A stretch of DNA of 64,000 bases, taken from the NCBI RefSeq assembly GCF_022201045.2, contig NC_068556.1:24223501-24287500 (forward strand), written 5' to 3'. Position numbers and translations under genes: made by a program. The notes under the pieces were generated by a model. It searched no databases, was not told the DNA's origin, and saw nothing but the letters and a program-made list of their open reading frames with translations. The DNA comes from Citrus sinensis. Taxonomy: Eukaryota > Streptophyta > Magnoliopsida > Sapindales > Rutaceae. Shown piece by piece: positions 24,101-35,523 of this stretch. The stretch's first letter is position 1; every line of letters starts with the position of its first letter.

Positions 24101-24829
24101 CGCTCTGCACATTCATTTTCACTAACTTCAACAATAAAATAAATACACAGCTGCACCAGAAATATAAATAAAAGGAAAAAAGTTACAGACCTATTGATAA
24201 TAGCTTTCTGAATTGAGTAGTTGCTTCCAATTGCAAGCCACTATTTTCAGACAGTACTCCTTGCACCATTGAAGGTATACTTTCCAACTGTAGTGATCAT
24301 GCAAATTAGAACTATACAGAATAAATTATTACAGTTAATTCTAGTCTACGAACACACCCAACGTAAGACCAAAAATCAAACCGTACGATCAAAATTTATA
24401 ATGCATCAATAGGATCACATTTCAATTAAGCCGTATTTTTTGAATTGCAACTGAGAGAACCATTCATTCAAACAATTAAAGTTTTTTGTTCTTCTTTTAA
24501 GCTAAATCACAAGTACTAACCAGTTCAATTAAGTATTGAATGTCAACGAAAATTTCACTGAACCGAAACAGGGGAAAAAAACAGATGAGAAAAAAAAAAG
24601 GAAAAATCAAAGTCTTAACCTTTTTCTCAATCGAAGCATTGGCTTCAGTTACAGGCTGAGACTGAAGTATAAGCCCTTCTCTGCGTTTCTTCAAAAGACT
24701 ATCTTCTCTTTTATTCTTCCGAATTTCGACCAAATTGTCCTCTCTTCTTCGTCGAGCTTCATCTGCATCAACCCCAGTCTTGTACGATTTCTTTCGCACT
24801 TCAGTTCTAGAACCGGGCCTCAGCGACAT
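21103..24829 (-). CDS. IMPA: Importin subunit alpha (karyopherin alpha)
   Basis: Ten exons (24620-24829, 24191-24287, 24013-24125, 23753-23884, 23465-23650, 23200-23363, 22883-22961, 22117-22245, 21741-21868, 21103-21472) give 535 residues, a normal length. The N-terminal importin-beta-binding region is clear ([28 protein letters not shown]). About ten armadillo repeats follow, with the conserved Trp/Asn ladder that binds nuclear localisation signals ([73 protein letters not shown]). The C-terminal arm has [14 protein letters not shown] and ends EGFKFS. It carries cargo with classical NLS through nuclear pores together with importin beta. An insertion after the first repeat ([12 protein letters not shown]) adds a few residues compared with the usual SIERSPPIEEV form. 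Which Arabidopsis IMPA number it matches is not decided. Confidence 0.94.
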
Positions 24830-27800
24830 TGCTACTTTGCTTTTGTGTGAAACTCTGTATATTTGCTTTGTGCTTTATATGTTCGATGAAATGCCCAAAA
24901 GAGAGACAGACGGAAAAAAGGGCAATAATTGTGTGATGAATTATAAGATGCACATGATGGAAATATGCACTCTATTGCCCTCCATAACCCAATTGCTGGT
25001 TTTTCTTATTATCTTTATGCCAATTTGGTGTGCTAAAAAGGTGTACTCAGTAAGGTAGCAAGTGAGTGTCGTGAAAATTGTTTTGATTAATGTTGAGGAA
25101 TCGGCTTCTAACGGAGCATCACATGTATGTACAGACAAAAGTACCAAAACACCTTGTTTGATTTGATTTTTTTTTTTTTTTTTTGTCTTTCCCTTTTATT
25201 TATTTGTTTTTAAACAAATCCTTCTTTAAAAATAAACATAACTTGTGTTGTTTAATGTCTCTACTCTCTAATGATTGGAAGATTTCCTTCAAATTTTTAT
25301 GAGCAGATTGGGCTTGTTTTGCGTTTACATATATATGAATTTTGCTATATAAAGTTATCTATGTAAGAATTTTGATATATTTCTAACAGTAATGTATTTT
25401 ATGTGAGTGGAATGAATAACTAAAATAAGGTCGGGTATCTTTCTATAAAAAGAGAAAGTATAACGCAATTTAAAATCATCACGTGTTAGTGAATACCTAA
25501 AATATGACAAGTAAAGAAGGTACAACGCAACTTAACTTCACCATGTATATTAGCGAATAACCAAAACATGACCATATGTTTTTTGTTTTTATTTTTGTTT
25601 TTTTTACAAACAGATAAGGTACAATCCAACTTGAGTTTATCATGTATGTTAATATACAACCAAAATAGATTGGATTTTTTTATAATTATAAATGGAATAT
25701 ATACAACTCAACTTGAGCAAAAGATGACTTATCAATGCTTAATTTTTGGGTTCAGTCTTATGCAAGATATTGTGTTAAATAACTTAGTAATTATGTTCGA
25801 TAAACATACAAATAATATGGCTCTAGGGACATTTAATCGAGTGGCTTTAAGAATTTTATTTTGTTGGTCACTTGAGTTTGAGTCTTGAGGAAGGCAGGGT
25901 CCAAAAAATTAACTTGAACTTTGCCCTTTCCCCTGCCCTAAAAAAAATACAAACACTATACAGTTACTAACTAATTTATACTACCTCAAATATATTGTAA
26001 ATTTTCACATCTCAAAAAGTGTAAATATTATTATTATTTTTTTTCAAAATCATCATTTTAAATTAAAAAGATCAAGTTAAGGAACGCACCCTTTAAACCC
26101 AGCAAAATTCTTTGCAATATTTCTGCCGAACAAATATGAGTAGGGCATTTGACACCCCTTAAATTCCTAAAAAAATCTCTCTTTAATTGAAATTACCCAA
26201 ATAACTGAAGATAAATTAATTACTTTTTTGTTTTGAACGAAAATTCAATTAAACACTTAAATAAATTATTTTTCAATAATTTTTTACACCCACCCCATTT
26301 CATAATTTATGTTTATATTTTATATCTTAACTAAAAATATTTTTTATGAGAAACCTTTTAAGAATTAATAATTATGGAGATAGAAATTATGTAACAAAAA
26401 AATAATTTAAGATTTTAAAATTTGTATATATTTATAAGTAAAAACTTAAAATAGATACTCTTTTGATTTCTGGGTAAAATTTAATGATAAAATGATTAAT
26501 TTAAACATATATTTAGTATTTTATAAATTAAGCTAAGGTAATTTATGAAATAGAATTTAAAGGGGTGTGGTAAGGATTTTTAAGGCTGTTAACGCTCCCT
26601 TCGACAAATAGAAGGCCTATTTTCATCGGCCTTATTGGCCCAAGTAGAAAGCTGCAATGGGACTTACAAAGGCCCAAAGAGAAAGTCTAAAATTCGAGGC
26701 CCGCCTGATTGCAACATCCTGTGCCTATTTCGAGCCATAATGGCGATCGCATCGGTGATCATTACTCATTAGCGAAATCATTGTCGGTGACGTCAACACG
26801 CTCTTCAAAAATTGCCGACAGCTCACCGATTAAGATTTTCTGAAACGTGGCACTTTTCAATAAGTCCATTGCACAATTTAGTGCCCAGAAAGTATTCCTG
26901 AGCCATCCCACAGGCTAATCTCGCCCTCACTTCCATCGTAATTTCGCTTTTCTTTTTTTAATAATTATATTTATTTTAAAAAAATAGAGAAAGACAGGTA
27001 AAATCTAAGTTAATTTTTTAATCAGTTTATCTCTTCAAGCATTTAAATTTTTAGTGGCTAAATAAATAAATTTACATGAAAGTTACTCGTTCAAATCGTG
27101 AGGCTATTATAGTATCATTTAATTTTAAATTAATTATTTATAAATATGTCAAGATAATTTATTTACGATCAAGGAATACTTATTAAACAGTAGATGTATA
27201 TTGAGAGATTAATTCTTGAGTGTAGATTATTTATTTAGAGCAACACATTATGAGTAAAACTATGAAATATCAATTTTTTGTTATTAAAGAAAAAAAAAAG
27301 AAATTACGATTAAGCTACTATTGTAAATTAATCTGCTTTTTCAGATTGCTATAAATTCCTCTAATAAAAATGTTTGCATGTTAAGATTGCTTTTATTGAA
27401 TTTAATTATTTTTTTTATCTTCCCGCTTTCAGTCAATTATAGGTCTAATTACATTCTTAATTACTCAAAGGTCTAAAACGAAAGAAAAGGAGGGAAATGT
27501 TCATTGAAGCCAAGAGGTTGACACGTCAACCACCGCTATACTCGAGATTGATTATCAAAAAAGAAAGGAATTCCGATTCCGTGTAGCACATCATCTTCAT
27601 CATCGTCCACAATCACATCCTACATCCTCCATCCGACGGCCAGAAACAATCGGGACCCACAGGATGATTTTATGATTTAGTGAAAAATAGTGATTTCATA
27701 AAATAGAAAACAGAACACCGATCCGCCAACTAACCGCTCAAAGCAAAAAGCCTCTCATTCTGTATCACTCTTCTTTGCTTCTGATAGGATTTTTGAACAA

Positions 27801-27947
27801 ATCTCGGCCATTGATCTGACATTACGAGTTACCGGATTTGTATCAGATCTGATCGAAATTCGAAGCATAAACTGAAAGTGAAATGCGCTTTAGTTTAGTT
27901 TAGTTTAGTGTTAGTCCTGTGTTGTGTTCAATTCAATTTTGCCGAAA
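24830..27947. other. Intergenic, promoters of importin alpha and RWA
   Basis: About 3.1 kb without a supported gene. AT-rich, with several T or A runs. The right-hand 1.3 kb is less AT-rich and holds the RWA promoter and leader. Confidence 0.45.
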
Positions 27948-30900
27948 ATGACGATCTCTAGTCCTATCACTCCCAGTCAGGTACGCGCCAATGCGTTGTC
28001 GTTTTGAGCTTCTTTCGTTTTCTTGCGGATCTTGTGCTCACTCATGCTTAAGTTTCAATGTTTAACGAACTGCCGCAGGTTTCGTTTTTCCTTGGATTAG
28101 TCCCGGTGCTCATTGCTTGGCTTTATGCTGAGTATTTGGAGTACAAGAAAAGCTCATTGCCTACTAAAGTGTAAGTTAAATAAATCATTTATGTTTGTAT
28201 GTGTGTATCCAGGTACTAAGCATGTTTATATATTTATATTTCATGGATTTGAATGTATTCATGCTCATATGAGTTCATATATAATATTTTGTTATATGTG
28301 TTTTGTCTGTGTTACAATTGATGATGTGTTAGGATTGGTGCTATTGCAATTTATCAGCAAGCACTTGATGTTTGATTCTTTTGAGATCTGATGACACTAG
28401 GGCTTATATTCTTTTGATTAATTATTATTGTCTTTTCGAGCTTTGGTGAACTTTTTGTGTTTGGTTAATTCCATGCATCTATCTAGCACATTGTGTGATA
28501 AAATGTGATGATCATCAAGTTAAGTGGAATATAGTTTGCATTTAGTTGAATTGGCTAAACTGCCTTATTATTATTAGGGTTATCTTTTTGTTTACTGAAG
28601 TTGCTAGTTCTGCTCGTAGGCACTCTGATGTTAATTTGGTTGAAGTGGGAATGGGAGAAGGGACGGTGAGAGAAGATGACAGAGCCGTTTTATTGGAAGG
28701 TGGTGGTCTTCAGCCTGCTTCTCCGAAAGCTCGGAGTTCATCTGCATTTTCTCCTATATTCAGGTTTTTGAAAAACAACCATTGACCCTTGGCTTTTCTT
28801 CCCCTCATTGGTGGTTGAGTATTAGTTTATGCTTGCTTGGTTTTACTTGTTAGCTGTTTCTGTGGCTTGTGTTTAGATTCCTTATGATGGATGAGTCATT
28901 CTTGATTGATAATCGATTGACCCTTAGAGCTATGTAAGTAACTTATATTCCATATTTCATTTTTGTAAATGTTTAACTACCCTGATTTGCATCGGTAAAT
29001 CAGAATGTAATTTTCTTCTTTTTTCCCCCTCTCTTTAACAGATCTGAATTTGGTGTCCTTCTGGCATACTTTTACATATGTGACCGAACAGATGTCTTTG
29101 GTTCGTCAACAAAGGTGAAGTTGATGATTTTTTCTTCTCTGACTTCTTTAGGCCATACAATCCTTAATGTGGGATTTTTTTATTTTATTTTTTGGTTGGC
29201 TAATGAGAACTTTAGAGTCTTTAATCAGACAAGAAATATTGAGTTGTAAATAACAATTAATTGAAGTCAAGTTTCAACAAATATACAGAATATGATACTA
29301 TGTGGGCTTTTGATTTCACCCCAGGAATTCTCTTAAACTGTGTTTATATTTGTTTATATGATGCTTTTAATCCTTCAAAATTATTTGTGAACAAGTTACT
29401 GGCAAGAAACATTGAATTTCCCTGTGAAATCTAAGTCATTTTGGTAATCTACGTTTCTAATTCAATGAAATTGCAGTGAAAATGGAATAGGGTCTGTTCT
29501 AGATAATTATGTGCCATCCAAGATTTAGTATTAGTTGATTCATTTACAGTTTTTAGGGTTGCTCATTAGGTTATATTCTTAACCATCATCTGCCTGTACA
29601 GAGTTTCAATCGGGATCTTTTCTGGTTTCTTTACCTCCTTCTCATCATTGTTTCTGCTATAACTTCATTCAAGATACATCATGATAAGTCACCATTCTCC
29701 GGGAAATCCATACTTTATTTGAATAGGCATCAAACTGAGGAGTGGAGAGGTTGGATGCAGGTTTGTTTATTTTTCTCTCTTCTTTTGTCAAGATATGCTT
29801 GTTTTTATATATTGGATGAAATATTTGATAATGTTCCTCCGAATGCTTCTCCGGCACACAGCTCTGGACATACGCAGGTTAGGGTTCTTATATGTCTCTT
29901 GCAATACCATTATCAGTGTTCTTACTCTTTCTTCTTGACTTACAGGTATTGTTTTTGATGTACCATTACTTTGCTGCGACAGAAATTTATAATGCAATTA
30001 GAATTTTCATTGCTGCATATGTTTGGATGACTGGGTTTGGTAACTTCTCATATTACTACATTCGCAAAGATTTCAGTCTTGCTAGGTTTGCACAGGTATA
30101 AGCTCCCTGAACAATGAAGGTTGCTTCTTCGAGTTCCACCCATCGTTAATCTGCTTCTAACTGTTACTGTTTCTTGTGCAGATGATGTGGCGGCTTAATT
30201 TTTTGGTCTTATTTTGCTGCATTGTCCTTAATAACAGTTACATGCTCTACTACATTTGTCCCATGCATACTCTGTTCACTCTTATGGTCTATGGGTCACT
30301 TGGTATTCTAAACAAGTATAACGAGATTGGATCAGTCATGGCTGTAAAATTGAGTGCCTGCTTCTTGGTGGTTATTCTAATATGGGAAGTTCCCGGAGTG
30401 TTTGAATTGATTTGGCGCCCATTTACTTTCCTTGTTGGTTAGTAACTTTCCAAAAGCTTTATTTTCTTGTAAAAGTTTTAGACCTCACATTGACCTAAAT
30501 ATAGTGTTGCAGCCTATACTGATCCAGCGAAGCCGACATTGCCTGTCTTGCATGAGTGGCATTTCCGCTCAGGTCTTGATCGTTACATATGGATAGTGGG
30601 GATGATATATGCCTATTACCATCCCACTGTAAGTATTCAATTCATGTGTTCCACTGAAAAAAAAAGTTTAAAAAATTAATGTAATGTAAACTTTAGTTCT
30701 TGAAATGGTGAATTTCAATGTGAAAAGATCTCTCTGGACTTGTCTTTCTTTGCATCAAGGATTATATGATAGTTAATTGTTATCATAGGTTGAAAAATGG
30801 ATGGAGAAACTAGAGGAAACAGAAGTCAAGCTCCGAATATTAATAAAATCAGCTATCGGATTGCTGGCCCTAATGGTATTGTATTTCATTTTTCCTTTTT

Positions 30901-32058
30901 TCCAAGTGAAAGCTCGTTTCTTAACGGACAGAAATTTAATGCAAATAATTCTCATGGAATTTGTAGGTTGGATTTTTGTGGTTCGAGTACATATACAAAT
31001 TGGATAAAATTACTTACAACAAATACCATCCTTATACGTCGTGGATTCCAATTACGTACGTGTCACTTTTCTTAGATCTGTTGAGAGTACATTCATATTT
31101 TCAATAACTAATGTTATGTACTTAACGTCTCACAAATATTTTTTATCAGTGTCTACATTTGCTTGAGAAACATCTCTCAGAATGTCCGCAGCTACAGTTT
31201 GACACTCTTTGCGTAAGTAACCTATAAGTTCTATAATCTGTCCCTTTTTCCCCCCTTTTACATAAGCCACATATTTGTCGCACCATACGGAACAATCTAG
31301 ATATTTTCATGCATTTTGTCTGATTTCTTATTTATTATCTTTGAAAGATTTCTTTTTCTTACTTATCAATCATTTGTTTACTAGATGGCTTGGGAAGATA
31401 ACATTGGAGACCTACATCTCGCAATTCCATATTTGGTTAAGGTATGCTGAAGCTGACTTCTAATTGTTTGCTAGACTTGTTTGGGTCTTGTTTCTTCCAT
31501 TTGCAAATTTTTACTTGATGCAATGATTTTAACTAGATGATATTTCACTTCTAGAAATCTTCATTTCTTGAATTTAATTTCCTTTGAACTTGCAGATCCT
31601 CAGTTCCAGATGCACAACCAAAATTGTTGCTTTCGCTGATCCCTGACTACCCATTGTTGAATTTTATGCTCACTACTGCTATTTACATTACTGTAAGTGA
31701 AAAAATGGTTTTAGTTTAAAAGCTTGAGAATATCTCGTATCACTCATGCATTGATTTTTTGCTTGCTTGCAGGTCTCTTGCAGATTATTTGAGCTAACAA
31801 ATACATTAAAAATAGCATTTGTGCCCAGCAAAGATGACAAACGCCTGCTTCATAACTTGATTACAGCAGCTATCATCTTCGGTGTTCTATACTCTCTGTC
31901 TTATATTTTCTTGAGAGTCCCTCAAATGGTAGGATTCATTTCTTTTAAGCATTTACGGATTCCCTTTTTTCTTTTCTTTTTTGACGATTTTGACTTGGTA
32001 AGATAAGTGTGATGTGGTTTATTTGACTCTTTTCCTGACCCATAATTTGCAGGTCTGA
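27948..32058 (+). CDS. RWA: Cell-wall polysaccharide O-acetyltransferase (RWA, CAS1 family)
   Basis: Sixteen exons (27948-27980, 28079-28170, 28608-28763, 28877-28933, 29042-29114, 29602-29760, 29946-30095, 30182-30437, 30513-30628, 30789-30875, 30967-31055, 31150-31212, 31385-31441, 31596-31692, 31773-31928, 32053-32058) join in phase to about 548 residues. The protein closely follows the REDUCED WALL ACETYLATION family: N-terminal membrane anchor ([24 protein letters not shown]), a variable loop ending VLLEGGG, then a multi-pass CAS1-type domain with [64 protein letters not shown] and ISQFHIWLR. It acts in the Golgi and supplies acetyl groups for xylan, xyloglucan and pectin acetylation. 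The last exon encodes only Val and the stop. Reading through that intron would instead add about 26 residues. Which RWA1-4 it matches is unresolved. Confidence 0.93.
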
Positions 32059-33124
32059 TAATATAGAATGTAAAAATATAAGGCCACAAGCTTCTGCGTC
32101 AGGTTTCTGTCCCGCTGATGTAGAGACTATTTTCTGAGGAAAAAGTTTTCACGTGCACACAAGACAAACTGTAAAATGGATTCATTGATGATTTCACTAG
32201 GTTCATGATGTGAAATTGTGTCAAGTTTACCGAGTCGTTATTCCAGACATCTATTGTATAGGAAAGCAGTATATTCCCTCCAAATCAAATGGAGGGGTTG
32301 ATTTTTGTAACACTCATTTACCACAACAGCAGCCAAAAGTGATAGAGCATTGCCATTATGGTGCAGTCAGCAGTGTCTAAAATAAGTTTGCGGTTCTATT
32401 ATGCTTGCTTCAGGTAGTTTTACTTGAGATTATCGGCCTAAGCTGCTTGGCGTCGAATTTATGAGATCTAAATCGAAGCATCCAACCATTTTCATTTTCA
32501 CTTTGTGGGAATGCTACAGGAACGTCTTTATGAAACCAATGATAGTTACTGCTTGGTGTCGTATGGTTCAGGATGCAGATTTAGTACTCCAATTATGTAA
32601 TCTCCGCAATACTTCAATCGTTGATACTGACTTGTTTTTTGTTTTTTTCTTTTTCTTGAACAAGTTAATACCGACTCTTGATGTTGCATTGTTGGATTCT
32701 GCAGCTCATCATATTTATGGAGCAGGCTTCTTTACCGTGTGAAACCGAAACATTGGAAACTGATTGATGACCCCAAATTAAAACGAATAAGGAGAAAATA
32801 TAGAAGAGGAGAGAGAAAACCCAACACGAGTAACTAATTCACTCACGGGCCGGAGAAAATGAGAGCCCCGAAAAAGAAATTCCACCTCTATTTTTTCACC
32901 TTAATCAGAAAACTAAACATCCTTGAAACAAGCTTTCATCAGTTTTTAAGCTACAGAAAATACAACGAAACTGTCTCTAGCCAAAGGAAGAGAAAATTGA
33001 AGAAAGAAAATTTAAGATGAATTGGAAATGGGTACAAATGGCTGGCGCTATTTTGAAACTACCAAGGCAACATGTATGTGTTAGAATGAGCAGCTACAGA
33101 AGCAGCTCGGCTTTCCTTCCATCC
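32059..33124. other. Intergenic between convergent RWA and EMC6 genes
   Basis: Contains the 3' UTRs of the two convergent genes. An open frame at 32461-32742 (plus) has no recognisable family and probably lies in or beyond the RWA 3' UTR. Confidence 0.5.
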
Positions 33125-34693
33125 TCAGAATATATGCACGATGTCATAAGCAAATCTGTATTTAAGTTAAAGAAAGTAGCTGCTGAAACATAGAAACGAA
33201 AGCAAGAATAAATAGAACAAACCATATGATAAAAATGTATACTAGTTTGATTAGTAGTGTCAACCCAGTTCTAAGTATTTTGAATTTTTTGAAGGATACG
33301 TCCAGAACAGCACGAACGACTGCAAATATATATAAATTAAGAAGTTAGTTGGCTAAAATAACTAAAGAAGCAGAAACCAAGAGAAGATTATTATCCACAC
33401 AGTTAAATGCATTGTTGTAATCTATTATTGCACATGTGACGAAAAAGTGTTCAACACCAATCCTTGTTTTAATGAATATAATTTAATGAATATATAAGAA
33501 ATTTAATTATTTTTGTTTAGACCCTGTAAGTCTATCTAAGCTACCTTAATAAATGCTAACAGGGAGAATCAACAAAATAGATGCAGAAAGCAGTAACTTC
33601 AAAAAGTAAAATATTCACCATAAATACAAACAGCTATAACAGTGTGGAGCCCGTGCAAAATGAGTAATATATTCTTTTAAGAAAATGAAAAATGAAAAAA
33701 GAAAACCAATAGGAGGTAGAGAAGCATACCATAAGGCCACCCAGAAAGCCATCGAGTAGAATACGATTCCATGAGTCAAAGTATGAATGAACTGAAAACT
33801 TTGCCTTGGCCATGAGACAAACTGAAGTAATTGCCATGATGAGAAAATAAAATACGAATCCCATTAAGCCAGTGAATCCCAAAATTCCAGCAATGACCCC
33901 TCCGATGATAGACAAAAATGTACGGCTGCAATAAGATAAAAGCTTAGGTTTCCTGAATTGACACAGAGCTGTAAATTACCCTACACCTTAAGGTAATTAA
34001 TAAAGTTTAATAAGTTGGAATGGGTGTTCTACTTGTAATTAAATATGTAATGGCCAATGGTCTTGATAGTGTAAAAGTTCATAATATGTTCAATGATCCT
34101 TAACTCCTTAATTACCAAGATCTTCTCACAGTCGTTCTCTTTCAACAATGAGCAGTTCCCTTCCATGAAGTTAAAAATATAACCTGTTATACAATCTGTT
34201 TATTCCACATGAACCTCAAATGTTCCCCTGTTCTACATTATCTAAAAGTATTGGATACTACTTACTTAGAATAGGCTGCACAATAAGCATTAAACTTCAA
34301 ATTTATCCAGAATGAATCTGAGACTAGGCTGCATAATATGCCCTATAAATCTTTATCCAACTAGAAGTAACCGCTAAAAAAAACCTAAAATCATGATCCC
34401 ATTCCAACGTTAAGAATTTTCAAGTAAGTTGAAGCCGACTTTAAAGACCTCTCATCACCCTATCCTCTCCGACCGTCTCTCACAGGTTATACACAGATCT
34501 CGCATTCCTCATTGCTATAACAGAAAACATAATCACTCAATTTCCCATCACGGACACAAAACAAAACAAACCTGTAGTAGATAACTTTCATGTTGCTCTG
34601 CAAATTCTCAGCATTGAATATTTGCAAATCATTCGAGACGTCATTGGACTTCTTACCAGCAACTGAATCACTGTGAGTAGCCATATCTTCCAC
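33125..34693 (-). CDS. EMC6: ER membrane protein complex subunit 6
   Basis: Four exons (34572-34693, 33730-33925, 33300-33319, 33125-33155) give 122 residues. The product matches plant EMC6: soluble start (MATHSDSVAGKKSNDVSNDL, IFNAENLQSNMKVIYYS), then RTFLSIIGGVIAGILGFTGL and VFYFLIMAITSVCLMAKAKF, then HSYFDSWNRILLDGFLGGLM, SFVLFWT and the family's C-terminus FAYDIVHIF. EMC6 is a core membrane subunit of the insertase that places tail-anchored and multi-pass proteins in the ER membrane. Exon 3 is a 20-nt microexon; without splicing after it, the frame would end in an unrelated tail (YPSKNSKYLELG). The start may be the Met at 34693 or the one at 34684. A 5' UTR intron is likely, because the leader of the divergent transcript lies near 35050-35170. 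Confidence 0.92.
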
Positions 34694-35523
34694 CTAGCTG
34701 ACAATACAACTATAATTATCGAACCACATATAAAATAAATCATTAAATCATTACCTAGACACCATTTTAACTAATAACAACAATGAATAAACTGATCATG
34801 CTCTATGAAATTCAAATTTTCAAAAAGCGCATCTTTTTATAATTTATAACCGAAACCTTTAATAGATTCACAGCTTTGCAGACTTCAATTGCCTATAACT
34901 TAAACTTAAATTTGAATTTGGATTTCATGAATTTTGAAACGGATCTAATAATTAAGATTCATAACACAAAAGTTCGGGAAAAAGAAATAAAAAACTGATA
35001 AAACAAAAGCAGATAAAAAGATCACAAATCGTAATAAAAGGACAAAATTTACCCACGAAATCGGAGAACACGAGATACTTTCTATACTTTGCTGCTGAGA
35101 ATTAATGAGACTCGAGTCCTTGTTTTTATTGTTTGTTGTGTTTTTATTTAGACGTCGTTGATTCGTGCTCATTCAGAAGAGGTTATTTTCAATAGTCCCT
35201 GTTGTTTTATAAAATAATAAATTAGTCGATCGCATTTTCACGTAGCTTAAACTAGTCCCACTGAACGACGTCGTACGCTCTCTTTTTTTTTGGTTGAAAA
35301 GACAATTACGCCCTTCCCTCCAATTCCTTTCCCTTCCACTGGTCTGATTCTTTGAAGTTTTGGCACCACCAACTTAAAAAATCAAGACTGATTCACAAGG
35401 TACGTAAATTCTTTTTCCAGAAATATTTTTACTTTTCAAGTTTTGCCTGTTGCGAAGGTTTTAGATTGTGAATTATTGAATTAAAGTTTCAATTTCTTGA
35501 GCTCTTTGTTATATGAATAAACA
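34694..35523. promoter_or_regulatory. Intergenic, shared 5' region of EMC6 and the PPR gene
   Basis: The two genes are divergent, with their ATG codons about 830 bp apart and their probable 5' ends closer still. It probably holds a 5' UTR intron of EMC6 and a bidirectional promoter. No TATA box was assigned. Confidence 0.4.

Noticed and set aside
33260-33299. Unspliced C-terminus of EMC6 (YPSKNSKYLELG)
   Set aside because: The conserved FAYDIVHIF end is found at 33125-33155 in correct phase after a GT-AG intron, so the read-through tail is unlikely to be the main product.
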